DNA of 35,587 bases, taken from positions 1-35,587 of the forward strand of contig CAYSUS010000073.1 in NCBI GenBank assembly GCA_964434165.1, read 5' to 3'. The notes under the pieces were generated by a model. It was given only the letters and a program-made list of their open reading frames with translations. It did not search any database and was not told where the DNA came from. Origin of the DNA: CAYSUS01 sp964434165. GTDB taxonomy: Bacteria; Planctomycetota; Planctomycetia; Pirellulales; Thermoguttaceae. The position numbers and the translations under genes are program-made. Positions 26,264 through 35,587 of the stretch are shown piece after piece; positions within the stretch are counted from its first letter, which is position 1, and every line of letters begins with the position of its first letter.

Positions 26264-26902
26264 ATGGAGCCCGAATCAAGCGACTGGAAGACCATCCGAC
26301 CGTCCGCCGCATTCGAGAAGGAGCGCCCCGCGCCGGTGCGGGAACCGCTGGACGCCGAGTGGCTCAAGGCGATGGCCCGCGACTGCGGGGCCGACGACGT
26401 GGGACTCGTCGAGGTAGGGTGCACGGCCCTGGACGACCAGCGCGACGACAGTTCGAGATCTTCCCCCAGGCCAGGACGCTACTGGGTTTCGTGTACCGGA
26501 TGAACCGCGAGCCGATCCGCAGCGCGGCTCGCTCGCGAATCTTGAGTTCCTTCATGCCGGCGAGGAAGTCCACGATGTCGCCCATCGCCTGGATCGGATT
26601 CCTTGACCGGCTGCCCTGGATCTTCCAGGCGCGAGAAGTCCCATGGGCTTAGCGCCACGTACCAATTCGTATTCACCGGCGCGGAGACCGCGGAAGCGAC
26701 CGTTCGCATCCACCAGAGGCAACTCCAGGTCGAGGCCGGACTGATCGGACGATGCGACCCGAGAGTTGCGTCCGACTCGAAGGCCTGGCTGCGCTTCCTC
26801 GCCAAGGAGTGCAGTCTGCCCTGGGCGCTGGTTACGCTCCGGCTCCGCCTGCGCGGCAACCCCATGCTGCTCGCGCGCTTCGGGCGATGCCTTCCGCTGT
26901 GA
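26264..26902 (+). pseudogene. Decayed Fe-S/SCP2-like gene (QueG-related type), internal deletion and frameshifts
   Basis: Fragments of one protein can be read across changing frames. They are LDAEWLKAMARDCGADDVGL (from ATG 26264); FPQARTLLGFVYRMNREPIR (shifted near 26440-26455); ANLEFLHAGEEVHDVAHRL (from 26535, another frame); GFLDRLPWIFQ; and ATYQFVFTG to the end, with SLPWALVTLRLRLRGNPMLL near the C-terminus. I recall intact relatives with an epoxyqueuosine-reductase-like N-terminus, a central ferredoxin domain and an SCP2-like C-terminus. Here the ferredoxin part is absent: the N-terminal piece runs straight into the C-terminal piece. At least four frame changes make it non-functional. It lies 66 bases after the MarR gene and ends 9 bases from the convergent Rieske-TPP stop. 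Confidence 0.75.
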
Positions 26903-26911
26903 GCCCGGCCT

Positions 26912-29134
26912 CTACACCAGCTCCGCGTCTGACATGATTTCCACCACGGCCGGCCCGGGGTGGCCGAGCGCGTCGGCGATCGCCGCGTCCAGCCCCGCGG
27001 CCTCCGTCACGCGCACGCCGAAGCCCCCGCAGAGCCTCGCATACTCGGCGAAGTCCGGGTTCTTCAGCGACGTCTGCCAAACCGGCCACTGGCCGGCGCG
27101 CTGCTCCTTGGAGATCTTACCCAGCTCGTTGTTGTTCAGAAGCACGTGCGTGATGTTCATGCCGTACTTGACCGCGGTCGTCAGTTCCGCCATGTACTGG
27201 CCGAAGCCCCCGTCGCCGCTGACCGAGAGGATGGGGCGGTCCGGGGCCGCGGCCCACGCCCCCAGGGCCGCGGGCATCGCGAAGCCGATCGAGCCCAGAT
27301 ACCCGGACATCAGCACGGACTGGCCTGCACACTCGAAGTAGCGGCCGAACGAGTAGGTGTTGTTGCCCACGTCGACGGGCATCACCGCGTCGGCGGGGGC
27401 GAGGCGCGAGAGGGCCTCGAAGATCGCCGCCGAGTTCACGCCCCGGCCGCGGTCGCGCGCGGCGCGCTTCTGCTTTTCGGCCCGCCAGGCCGCCCACCGC
27501 CCGGCCAGCTCCCCGCGCACTTCCTCGGCGGCAAGGCTGGCCGGCAGCCGGTCGCGGACGATCTCGGCCGTCACGGCGATCTCGCCCCAGACCGGCACGG
27601 ACACCGCGTGAAACCTGGCCAGGGCCAGGCGATCGAAATCGACCTGGATGATCGGCTTGGTGCGGTCGATGCCCGTGTGCGCGGCGAACGACGCGCCGAA
27701 GACGATCAACAGGTCGGCCTGGCTCATCAGCGAGCTGGCGACGGGCGTGCCGCTGCGGCCGAGCACTCCGGCGGCCAGCGGGTGGTGGTCGCGGAGTTGG
27801 CCCTTGGCCTTGAACGTCGTGAGGATCGGCGCGCCCAGGGCCTCGGCCAGGGCCTCGACCTCGTGCATCGACTCGCGGGCCCCGTAGCCGGCGATGATCG
27901 CCGGCCGCCTGGCCCGGGCGATCAGATCGAGGGCCCGGTCGATCGACTCGGGCGCCGGCTCGATGGCCGTCTCGGCCAGCCGGCCTCGGGGGCCCGAGCC
28001 CGCCGCGTCCGGCGCGGGCAGGACCTGCACCTCGTCCGGGAAGATCAGGTGCGCGACGCCGCGCTGGACCGTCGCGTGCTTCAGGGCCAGGGCCATCAGC
28101 TCGGCGTGGTGGCTCGAGGGGAGCACAGTCTGGCTCCACGCGGCGACCGCCTGAAAGGCCGAGGCCTGGTCGATCTCCTGGAATGCACCCGGGCCCAGCA
28201 CCTGCGTGTTCACCTGCCCGGTGAGAGCCAGCACGGGGACGCGATCCATGTGGGCGTCCCACAGGCCGGTGAGCAGGTTTGTGGCCCCGGGCCCGGCGAT
28301 GGCCAGGCACGCGGCAGGCCGGCCCGTGAGCTTGGCGTAGGCCGAACAGGCGAACGAGGCCGCCCCCTCGTGTCGGATGCCGATGTACGTGAGGTTTCCG
28401 CGCTCCTCCTGCTTGCGCACAGCCTCGGCCACGCCGAGGTTCGAGTGGCCGACCATGCCGAACACGTGGCGCACGCCCCAATCGACCATGGTCCGAACCA
28501 TCACGTCCGAGACGGTCGTCTCGGCGGTCGGCGCCTCGCGCACCGCCACGTACACGCCGTCGTCGCGCGCTTCGACCTCGTAGGCCGCCACGTCGGCATG
28601 GTGCTTCTTCGCCGACTTGCCGGTTTTGGCGTCAAAGCCCCAGCCGTGCCACGGGCACCGCAGCATGCCGTCCTCGAAGACTCCCTCGGCCAACGGGCCG
28701 CCCTGGTGCGGGCAGCGCCCGTCGATCGCCCCCAGCCCGCCCTCGCGCAACGTCAGGGCGATGGTCCGCATGCCAGCCTGCACGGCCTTCACCGAGCCCT
28801 CGGCGATCTCGCCCGGCTCCGCGACCTTGTGCCAGCGGGTCTCGGTTTCTGGGCCCGGGGCGGCCTGGCGCGCGGCAGCGGGCTCCCCCGGCGGTGCGTC
28901 GGGCGCCGGCGCGGGGATCGAGGGCGACGGTACGGGTCGAGGTGCGTCGGAGGGCCGCCACGGGGCGGCCCGACGGGCTTGACGGGCCGCTCGGCGATCG
29001 CGTGGCGCAGTCCGGTTTGGCGGTGCCGCCGCGGCGACCGGCGGCCGGCCCCGCAAGTAGAACATCACGGCCGTGGCCACGGCCCCGACCGCCAGAAAGA
29101 GGACACCGAGAATGGCGTTGGTCAAGGGATTCAT
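26912..29134 (-). CDS. Membrane-anchored Rieske-TPP enzyme fusion (pyruvate oxidase/acetolactate synthase-like)
   Basis: 740 residues. An N-terminal membrane helix (7-27, AILGVLFLAVGAVATAVMFY) is followed by an Ala/Pro/Arg-rich linker (30-95). A Rieske [2Fe-2S] domain spans about 98-200 with C141, H143 (CPHQGG) and C160, H163 (CPWHGW). The rest is a full thiamine-diphosphate enzyme: VFGMVGHSNLG, the catalytic Glu in IRHEGAASFA (E256), the middle domain RPAIIAGYGARE, and the TPP/Mg motif GDGGFGQYMAEL to LLNNNELGK. The nearest known groups are PoxB-like pyruvate oxidases and acetolactate synthases. The Rieske domain could pass electrons from the TPP adduct to a membrane acceptor; this is inference. 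The ATG has GGAG 8 bases upstream. It has its own promoter and stands near, but not in, the hydrogenase operon. Confidence 0.92.
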   Translation of the reverse strand: MNPLTNAILGVLFLAVGAVATAVMFYLRGRPPVAAAAPPNRTAPRDRRAARQARRAAPWRPSDAPRPVPSPSIPAPAPDAPPGEPAAARQAAPGPETETRWHKVAEPGEIAEGSVKAVQAGMRTIALTLREGGLGAIDGRCPHQGGPLAEGVFEDGMLRCPWHGWGFDAKTGKSAKKHHADVAAYEVEARDDGVYVAVREAPTAETTVSDVMVRTMVDWGVRHVFGMVGHSNLGVAEAVRKQEERGNLTYIGIRHEGAASFACSAYAKLTGRPAACLAIAGPGATNLLTGLWDAHMDRVPVLALTGQVNTQVLGPGAFQEIDQASAFQAVAAWSQTVLPSSHHAELMALALKHATVQRGVAHLIFPDEVQVLPAPDAAGSGPRGRLAETAIEPAPESIDRALDLIARARRPAIIAGYGARESMHEVEALAEALGAPILTTFKAKGQLRDHHPLAAGVLGRSGTPVASSLMSQADLLIVFGASFAAHTGIDRTKPIIQVDFDRLALARFHAVSVPVWGEIAVTAEIVRDRLPASLAAEEVRGELAGRWAAWRAEKQKRAARDRGRGVNSAAIFEALSRLAPADAVMPVDVGNNTYSFGRYFECAGQSVLMSGYLGSIGFAMPAALGAWAAAPDRPILSVSGDGGFGQYMAELTTAVKYGMNITHVLLNNNELGKISKEQRAGQWPVWQTSLKNPDFAEYARLCGGFGVRVTEAAGLDAAIADALGHPGPAVVEIMSDAELV

Positions 29135-29208
29135 GGCACGACTCCGCCGAGCGAGGGCTGCGCGACGGCCCCCCGATTGGCCTGCCTGCGCGTGGAAGGA
29201 CGCCCTCC

Positions 29209-29236
29209 ATTATCGAGCGAAGCGGCCGGGGATCAA
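29209..29236 (-). promoter_or_regulatory. Promoter of the Rieske-TPP gene
   Basis: On the minus strand TTGATC (29236-29231) and GATAAT (29214-29209) are 16 bases apart, about 75 bases before the ATG at 29134. Confidence 0.5.
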
Positions 29237-29265
29237 CACGCCGTCCGAGCGCTGGGTGCGCGTCG

Positions 29266-30690
<1,425 letters not shown>

Positions 30691-31039
30691 GATCCTCTCC
30701 TCCGTCCCTTGCGTTTTTACGGTCCTGCGCAAGGATTCGTTCTTCGCGAAAAAGGCTATTCGCGCGCCCGCGCGCCCGTCGGCCCGAATGGTTGACCGAA
30801 ACCCGACAGGCACGGCTTCGCCAGGCAGCCACCTGCGAGCGCGCCGCGCCGCCCCGAGCAGAACCCCCCGGTGCGTCGCCGCAGGAACGAAAAACCTCTC
30901 GCGCCGCGGCCGGCGAAGGGAGGCGAAGTAGCCGACCGCGGGCGTGCGAGAGGTTGCCTGCTGGACAGAGAGACGCCTGCTTCTCTGTCGGCCCCGCCGC
31001 CACGGGCGGGGACTGCGGCACATGGCCGCTTCGATCCGG
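30691..31039 (-). other. Intergenic region between HtrA and sigma genes
   Basis: It contains the HtrA terminator at 30890-30955. The remainder is GC-rich and must hold the sigma gene's promoter; a minus-strand TAGCCT near 30750 resembles a -10 but has no matching -35. No gene is visible. Confidence 0.5.
30890..30955 (-). terminator. Intrinsic terminator of the HtrA gene
   Basis: AACCTCTCGC (30893-30902) and GCGAGAGGTT (30946-30955) are perfect 10-bp arms. Inner CCGCGG blocks extend the stem. On the minus strand the stem ends in a run of five T (30894-30890). It lies 85 bases past the HtrA stop. Confidence 0.75.
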
Positions 31040-32611
31040 TTATTCTGTGGACTTCTTCAACACCACGAACCGCGAGCCCTGCGCCGAGCGGACTAGCAAC
31101 AGGACGCCCTTGTCCGCCGACGAGCTCTTCACGGCGTTTTCGAGGTCCGCGATCGACTCGACCGCCTTGCGGTTCGCCTGGACGATGACCATGCCGCTTT
31201 CCAGTCCGGCCAGCGCAGCCGGGCCGTTGCGGAGGACCTTCGTGATCACCACGCCCTCCGCCCCGTCCAGGTCGAGCTGATCCGCCACCTCGGGCGTCAG
31301 CTCCTCGACCTCCAGGCCGAGACCCTCGAAGTGCCCGCTCTGCGGCTCCGACTTCCCGCCGGGCACCGTGGAGCGGCCGTGCCTGAGGCCGTAGTCCTCG
31401 GGCTGTTCCTTGAGCTCGACCTTGAGCTTCTTCTGCTTGCCTTCGCGGATGACGGTCATCGTCTGCGTGCTGCCGATCGGCGCCCGCTCGACCACGTTCT
31501 GAAGCTCGCGGGGCTGGGTCACCATGGTGCCGCCAAAGCTGACGATCACGTCCCCGGCCTTCAGCCCAGCCGCCGCCCCCGGCGTCTCGTCGAACACGTC
31601 GCTGACTACCACGCCCGAGTTGACCTCCACGCCGAACTGGTCGGCGAGCTGCTGGTTGACGGGCTGGATGGCCACGCCGAGGTAGGCGCGCCGCACCTTG
31701 CCGTCTTGCTGAAGTTGCGAGGCCACCCATTTGGCGAGGTTCACGGGCACGGCGAAGCCCACGCCCTGGTTGCCGCCGCTCCGCGAGGAGATGGCCGTGT
31801 TGATGCCGACCACCTCACCGTCGAGGTTCACCAGCGGACCGCCGCTGTTGCCGGGGTTGATCGCCGCGTCGGTCTGAATGAAGTTCTCCCGTGCGGTGAT
31901 GCCCAGGCCGCGGCCTTTAGCGCTGATGATGCCGGCCGTGACCGTGCCCTCCAGCCCGAACGGCTGGCCGAGTGCCAACACCCAGTCGCCGACCCGTGCC
32001 TTGTCGCTGTCGCCCAACGGGGCAGCCTTCAGCTCCTCGGCCTCGATACGGACGATGGCCAGGTCGGTCTTCGGATCGGTCTTCACCTCGACGGCATCGA
32101 ACTCGCGGCCGTCGTGCAGGCGGACCAAGATCTTGCCGCCGCCGCGCACCACGTGGTTGTTGGTAAGGATCACGCCGTCACCGTCGATGATCACGCCCGA
32201 GCCCATCCCCTGCGGGGTGAAACGGGGCACGGACGGGCGCGACGGCATCTCGCGGAAGAACCGCCGCAGCTCGGGATGCTGCTTGAACATGTCGCCGAAG
32301 GGGCTGTCCTCCAGGTCGCCGAACGGCGTGCCCTCGAAGCGATCGTCGATCTCCGGCTCGCCCGACTCCGACGTCTTGGCCACGACCGGCATGGTGCGGA
32401 TCATGACCACGGCGGGAAGAGTCCGCTCCGAGGCGTCGCGGAAGGCGTACGACAGACTCTCGGCGTACGTGGTGCCGCGCTGGGCCTTCTCGGCCGGCTG
32501 GCTGGTGCCGGTGCCCGATAGCGCGGTCACGCCCAACGCGCCCACCGCACCGATCAACACGAGGGCCACCAGCCAACTCCCCATCTTCCAATTGAACAAC
32601 CTCGCTCGCAT
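31040..32611 (-). CDS. HtrA/Deg-family periplasmic serine protease
   Basis: 523 residues. A signal anchor or signal peptide lies at about 10-31 (MGSWLVALVLIGAVGALGVTA). The trypsin-like domain has the complete catalytic triad: H153 (LTNNHVV), D183 (KTDLAIVRI) and S256 (GNSGGPL), with INPGNSGGP intact. Two PDZ domains follow, about 308-400 (AYLGVAIQPVNQQLADQFGV) and 430-520 (GLEVEELTPEVADQLDL), as in DegP/DegQ. It degrades or refolds damaged exported proteins. An insertion rich in Asp/Phe/Pro (about 88-125) corresponds to the LA loop region. The ATG 32611 has AAAGGAG upstream; the longer open frame to 32938 crosses candidate promoter sequence. It ends at a strong terminator. Confidence 0.95.
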   Translation of the reverse strand: MRARLFNWKMGSWLVALVLIGAVGALGVTALSGTGTSQPAEKAQRGTTYAESLSYAFRDASERTLPAVVMIRTMPVVAKTSESGEPEIDDRFEGTPFGDLEDSPFGDMFKQHPELRRFFREMPSRPSVPRFTPQGMGSGVIIDGDGVILTNNHVVRGGGKILVRLHDGREFDAVEVKTDPKTDLAIVRIEAEELKAAPLGDSDKARVGDWVLALGQPFGLEGTVTAGIISAKGRGLGITARENFIQTDAAINPGNSGGPLVNLDGEVVGINTAISSRSGGNQGVGFAVPVNLAKWVASQLQQDGKVRRAYLGVAIQPVNQQLADQFGVEVNSGVVVSDVFDETPGAAAGLKAGDVIVSFGGTMVTQPRELQNVVERAPIGSTQTMTVIREGKQKKLKVELKEQPEDYGLRHGRSTVPGGKSEPQSGHFEGLGLEVEELTPEVADQLDLDGAEGVVITKVLRNGPAALAGLESGMVIVQANRKAVESIADLENAVKSSSADKGVLLLVRSAQGSRFVVLKKSTE

Positions 32612-32857
32612 CACAAACTCTCCTTTCGTCTCCTGAGTGACTCGATCCCACGATCGAATGGGCCGATCCCACACGGTCGGCCCCGTCTGGCAGTCGTGAG
32701 AAAGCAAGCTGGACGTCCCGAAGGGACAACCTTCTCTCGCTCTCGACGCCCCCTGATTGGCCCCGGTCGCATTCGCTGAGGCCCGGAACCCAATTCTAGA
32801 GGCCGCAACCCTTTCCAGAGGGATGTTGCCGGTGGGGGATCGCTTGTTGCGTGTGCA

Positions 32858-32887
32858 TTTGTATCGGTTTCTCCGATGGCCCGGCAA
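32858..32887 (-). promoter_or_regulatory. Candidate promoter of the HtrA gene
   Basis: On the minus strand TTGCCG (32887-32882) and TACAAA (32863-32858) are 18 bases apart. The resulting leader of nearly 250 bases is long, so another promoter nearer the gene may exist. Confidence 0.35.
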
Positions 32888-33035
32888 TCGCGCGGCTACC
32901 CACCCCGTGGCAGGCATTCGAGTGCCGTCCGCTTCCATCGACCCTCCACTTCGACACCGCAGCCATCGCCCCGACCACGGAGCGGTACGATGTCTGCCCG
33001 CCGGGCCGACTATGTCGCTCGCCGCCGGGAAGGGT

Positions 33036-33041
33036 TAGACT
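33036..33041 (+). promoter_or_regulatory. Candidate -10 box for the PQQ-propeller gene
   Basis: TAGACT lies 61 bases before the start at 33103. The sequence 17-18 bases upstream (ATGTCG) is a weak -35. Confidence 0.4.
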
Positions 33042-33102
33042 GGGAACGCGCGGCGATCCCTAACTCGGGCGATTTTTCGCGGTTCTGCGAGGAGCAATCA
33101 CC

Positions 33103-35587
33103 ATGACGAATCGGTCCGCTCCGTTTCCGGCGGTTTCCTACCGTAGCCTTCTTCCCCGGCTCCGACGGTCCCTCCCCTCCGCGACGGCTGCGTTGGCGGC
33201 CGTTGCCGTCTGGCTATCCCACTTCGCGCCACTGACCAAGGCTGCGGAGATTCCCACCCTTGAGGGCCCTGGAGCGGGGCTGATCGTGGTCTGCGGCTGC
33301 GACGATGGGCAGACGCTGGCCAAGCTGGCCCAGGGCCAAGGACAGCTGGTCCACGGCCTCACCACCCAGGAGGCGGACGTCCAGCAGATCCGGCGGCAGC
33401 TCGTGGCCAAAAGCCTGGGCGGAAAGGCCAACGTCGTCCGCCTCTCGGGTGGGCGGCTCCCCTACATCGACAACACGGTCAACCTCTTCATCGGTTGCGA
33501 CCTCGGCGAGCTTTCGCTGGACGAGGTGAAGCGCGTGCTCGTGCCCGGCGGCAAGGCGCTCCTCCGCCAAGGTGAGGACTGGGAGACGCGGGTCAAGCCG
33601 CGCCCCGAGGACCTCGACGAATGGACCCACTACATGCACGACGCGGGCAACAACGCCGTGTCGCACGACCGGCGCGTGGGCCCGCCGCGGCGCTTGCAGT
33701 GGACCGCCGGGCCCCGCTGGAGCCGACATCACGACCACATGACCAGCGTCAGCGCGATGGTCTCGGCCGGCGGGCGCCTGTTCACGATCCTCGACGAAGG
33801 TCACACGGCCTCGATCCTCTGGCCGCCGCGCTGGAAGGTCGTCGCCCGCGATGCCTTCAACGGCGTGGTCCTTTGGAAGCGCGACATCGACAAGTGGTGG
33901 ATCCAGTGGTGGCCGCTGAAGAGCGGTCCGGCCAACCTCCCGCGGCGCCTGGTCGCCGAAGGCGACGAGGTGTACACGATCCTCAACCTCCTGGCCCCGG
34001 TCTCCGCCCTGGACGCGGCCACGGGCAAGACGCTCCGCACCTACGCGGGCACGGAGAAGACCGAGGAGATCGTCAAGTCGGGCGAAACGCTGCTGGTGCT
34101 CGTCAACCGCACTATGCCGGGGCTCGATCCCCAGCCGCCGGAGAGCGGCGAGGAGCAGACGCGGATCTTCGACGGCCGCATCACCAACACGCCCATGATG
34201 CGCCACCTGTGGGCCGAAGTGCAGTCGAAGAAGTGGCTCCGGAGCGATCGGGCGATCCTGGCCTTCCGCGCCGACACGGGCGAGAAACTGTGGGAGAAAT
34301 CCTCGCGCGTGGTGCCGCTCTCCGTGGCCGCGGATGCGAGCAAGGCGTTCTTCCACGACGGAAGCAAGATCGTGGCCCTGGACCTGGCGACAGGCCGCGA
34401 GGTCTTTGCCACCGAGCCGGTGGCCACGACCGAGGAGTTCATGATGTCGTTCTTCGGTCCTACGCTGGTCGTGCGCGACGGGGTGATCGTGTTTGCCGGC
34501 GGCGAGAAGCTCAACCAGGCGTGGATGGGCTGGGGCCGGCCCGACCAGGGCGAAGACACGATGACCGGCTTCTCCGCCGAGACCGGCGCGAAGTTGTGGA
34601 CCGCCCCGCACCCGTACGGCGGATACCAATGCCCCGAGGACGTGCTCGTCGCCGACGGACTGGTCTGGACCGCGGCCACGGCCAAGGGGAACGAACTAGG
34701 AACCTGGCTCGGCTACGACCTGCACACGGGCAAGCTGGCCAAGGAGATCCCGCCCACGCTCAAGACGGGCTGGTTCCATCACCGCTGCTATCGGGCCAAG
34801 GCGACCGATCGGTTCCTCCTTCCCTCGCGCAACGGCATCGAGCTGATCGACCTGGAGAACAAGACCTGGGGCATCAACCACTGGGTCCGCAGCGCGTGCC
34901 TGTATGGCGTGATGCCGGCCAACGGCCTGCTCTATACGGCCCCGCACGACTGTGCCTGTCATCCCCAGGCCAAGCTGTGCGGGTTCAACGCTTTGGCCGC
35001 TGAGCCCGAGGCCGGTGAGGCCGATGCGGCGAAGGAGGCGGCCAAGGCGCCGCGCCTGGAGCGCGGACCGGCTTTCGCGATGGGCAAGGCCGATGGCACG
35101 CCCGACTCGCGAGCCGGCGACTGGCCGACCTACCGCCACGATGCGGCGCGAAGTGGGGCCACGGCCGTCGCCCTGGGCGCGAACCTGGTGCCCGACTGGT
35201 CCGTCGAGCTGGGCGGCAAGATCACGCAGCCCGTGGTGCAAGGCGACCTCGTCGTCGTCGCCTCGGTCGAGAGCAACACGATCTACGCACTGGGTGTGGA
35301 AGACGGCGACGAGCGGTGGCGCTACGTGGCCGGGGGGCGCGTGGACTCGCCGCCTACCTTGAGCGCCGGGCGCGTGGTCTTCGGATCGGCCGACGGGTAC
35401 GTGACCTGCCTGCGGGCCCCCGACGGCGCGCTTGCCTGGCGGTTCCGCGCCGCCCCGGCCGATCGCCGCCTGGTCGCGTTCGGGCAGCTTGAATCGGTCT
35501 GGCCCGTGCACGGGAGCGTCCTGGTCGAGGGCGGCGACGTTATGTTCGTGGGGGCCGCTCGTTCCATCTCGACGGCGGCGTGCGCTT
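33103..35587 (+). CDS. Exported PQQ-type beta-propeller protein with methyltransferase-like N-terminal domain (3' part missing)
   Basis: Open from ATG 33103 (GAGGAG 9 bases upstream) to the window edge, 828 codons. The N-terminus has arginines then a hydrophobic segment (ATAALAAVAVWLSHFAPLTKAA), an export signal. Residues about 56-150 resemble a degenerate class I methyltransferase (GLIVVCGCDDGQTLAKL, HGLTTQEADVQQIRR, LPYIDNTVNLF, VKRVLVPGGKALLR). A conserved joint follows (RPEDLDEWTHYMHDAGNNAV, GPPRRLQWTAGPRWSRHHDH). From about 200 on are PQQ/quinoprotein-like propeller blades with paired aspartate-containing turns (LDAATGKTLRTYAG, FRADTGEKLWEK, YDLHTGKLAKEI, GDERWRYVAGGRVDS). This architecture is frequent in planctomycetes; function is not established. 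Whether it binds PQQ or only adopts the fold cannot be seen. Confidence 0.9.
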   Translation, partial: MTNRSAPFPAVSYRSLLPRLRRSLPSATAALAAVAVWLSHFAPLTKAAEIPTLEGPGAGLIVVCGCDDGQTLAKLAQGQGQLVHGLTTQEADVQQIRRQLVAKSLGGKANVVRLSGGRLPYIDNTVNLFIGCDLGELSLDEVKRVLVPGGKALLRQGEDWETRVKPRPEDLDEWTHYMHDAGNNAVSHDRRVGPPRRLQWTAGPRWSRHHDHMTSVSAMVSAGGRLFTILDEGHTASILWPPRWKVVARDAFNGVVLWKRDIDKWWIQWWPLKSGPANLPRRLVAEGDEVYTILNLLAPVSALDAATGKTLRTYAGTEKTEEIVKSGETLLVLVNRTMPGLDPQPPESGEEQTRIFDGRITNTPMMRHLWAEVQSKKWLRSDRAILAFRADTGEKLWEKSSRVVPLSVAADASKAFFHDGSKIVALDLATGREVFATEPVATTEEFMMSFFGPTLVVRDGVIVFAGGEKLNQAWMGWGRPDQGEDTMTGFSAETGAKLWTAPHPYGGYQCPEDVLVADGLVWTAATAKGNELGTWLGYDLHTGKLAKEIPPTLKTGWFHHRCYRAKATDRFLLPSRNGIELIDLENKTWGINHWVRSACLYGVMPANGLLYTAPHDCACHPQAKLCGFNALAAEPEAGEADAAKEAAKAPRLERGPAFAMGKADGTPDSRAGDWPTYRHDAARSGATAVALGANLVPDWSVELGGKITQPVVQGDLVVVASVESNTIYALGVEDGDERWRYVAGGRVDSPPTLSAGRVVFGSADGYVTCLRAPDGALAWRFRAAPADRRLVAFGQLESVWPVHGSVLVEGGDVMFVGAARSISTAACA

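Larger units (their letters stand above)
32612..33102. other. Divergent intergenic region, HtrA / PQQ-propeller genes
   Basis: No gene is visible in 491 bases. It holds candidate leftward promoters (32858-32887, and a minus-strand TAGAAT at 32798-32793 without a good -35), a rightward -10 box at 33036-33041, a small GTCCC/GGGAC hairpin near 32715-32728, and GTGGGATCG twice on the minus strand between about 32640 and 32680, which could be a regulator site. Confidence 0.5.

Overview
This window looks like chromosomal DNA of a high-GC planctomycete, probably an uncultured, at least facultatively anaerobic member known from a metagenome assembly (a run of 10 N at 22480-22489 is a scaffold gap). 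The assignment rests on gene content. It has a secreted secretin-N-domain protein of the planctomycete type, a membrane Ser/Thr kinase with a Lys/Pro-rich periplasmic tail, a Tat-exported Gfo/Idh/MocA oxidoreductase, a PEP-CTERM protein, and a large exported PQQ-type beta-propeller with a methyltransferase-like head. I see no rRNA, tRNA, CRISPR array, insertion sequence or prophage. Nearly every gene is a single unit or a short operon, and many have their own recognisable promoter.

Layout. 1-2690 (-): secretin-N-domain protein, running off the left edge. 3074-3931 (+): WecG/TagA glycosyltransferase. 4275-7889 (+): kinase and HEAT-repeat protein. 7933-9264 (-): Gfo/Idh/MocA. 9474-10277 (+): RMND1/DUF155 protein. 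10357-12048 (-): exported protein of unknown function. 12256-14960 (-): AmmeMemoRadiSam pair, a radical SAM protein followed by an AMMECR1-MEMO fusion. 15194-16030 (-): PEP-CTERM protein. 16475-18733 (+): membrane TPR protein. 18775-20530 (-): DUF1877 plus UroD-like methyltransferase. 20804-21544 (+): YwaF/TIGR02206 membrane protein. 21630-25423 (-): trimeric [FeFe]-hydrogenase operon (NuoE-like, NuoF-like, HydA). 25757-26197 (+): MarR regulator. 26264-26902 (+): a badly decayed gene. 26912-29134 (-): membrane-anchored Rieske-TPP enzyme fusion. 29266-30690 (-): sigma-70 factor. 31040-32611 (-): HtrA/Deg protease. 33103-end (+): PQQ propeller protein, running off the right edge.

How the parts may work together. 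The hydrogenase operon encodes the three subunits expected of an NAD- and ferredoxin-linked, possibly electron-bifurcating enzyme. The MarR regulator is divergent from it, and an 18-bp palindrome lies in front of the operon, so redox- or ligand-responsive control is plausible. The Rieske-TPP fusion could be a membrane-facing 2-oxoacid oxidase. HtrA and the sigma factor are co-directional but separated by an intrinsic terminator. The kinase and HEAT protein are probably one transcript.

The less ordinary signals are the Rieske-TPP fusion, an imperfect 34-nt palindromic element present as inverted copies on both sides of hydA, the AMMECR1-first fusion, a shared TANACT-type -10 box in front of many genes, two related bidirectional hairpins, and the pseudogene with four frame changes and an apparent internal deletion. 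All calls come from reading the sequence and recalled family features; no database search was run.
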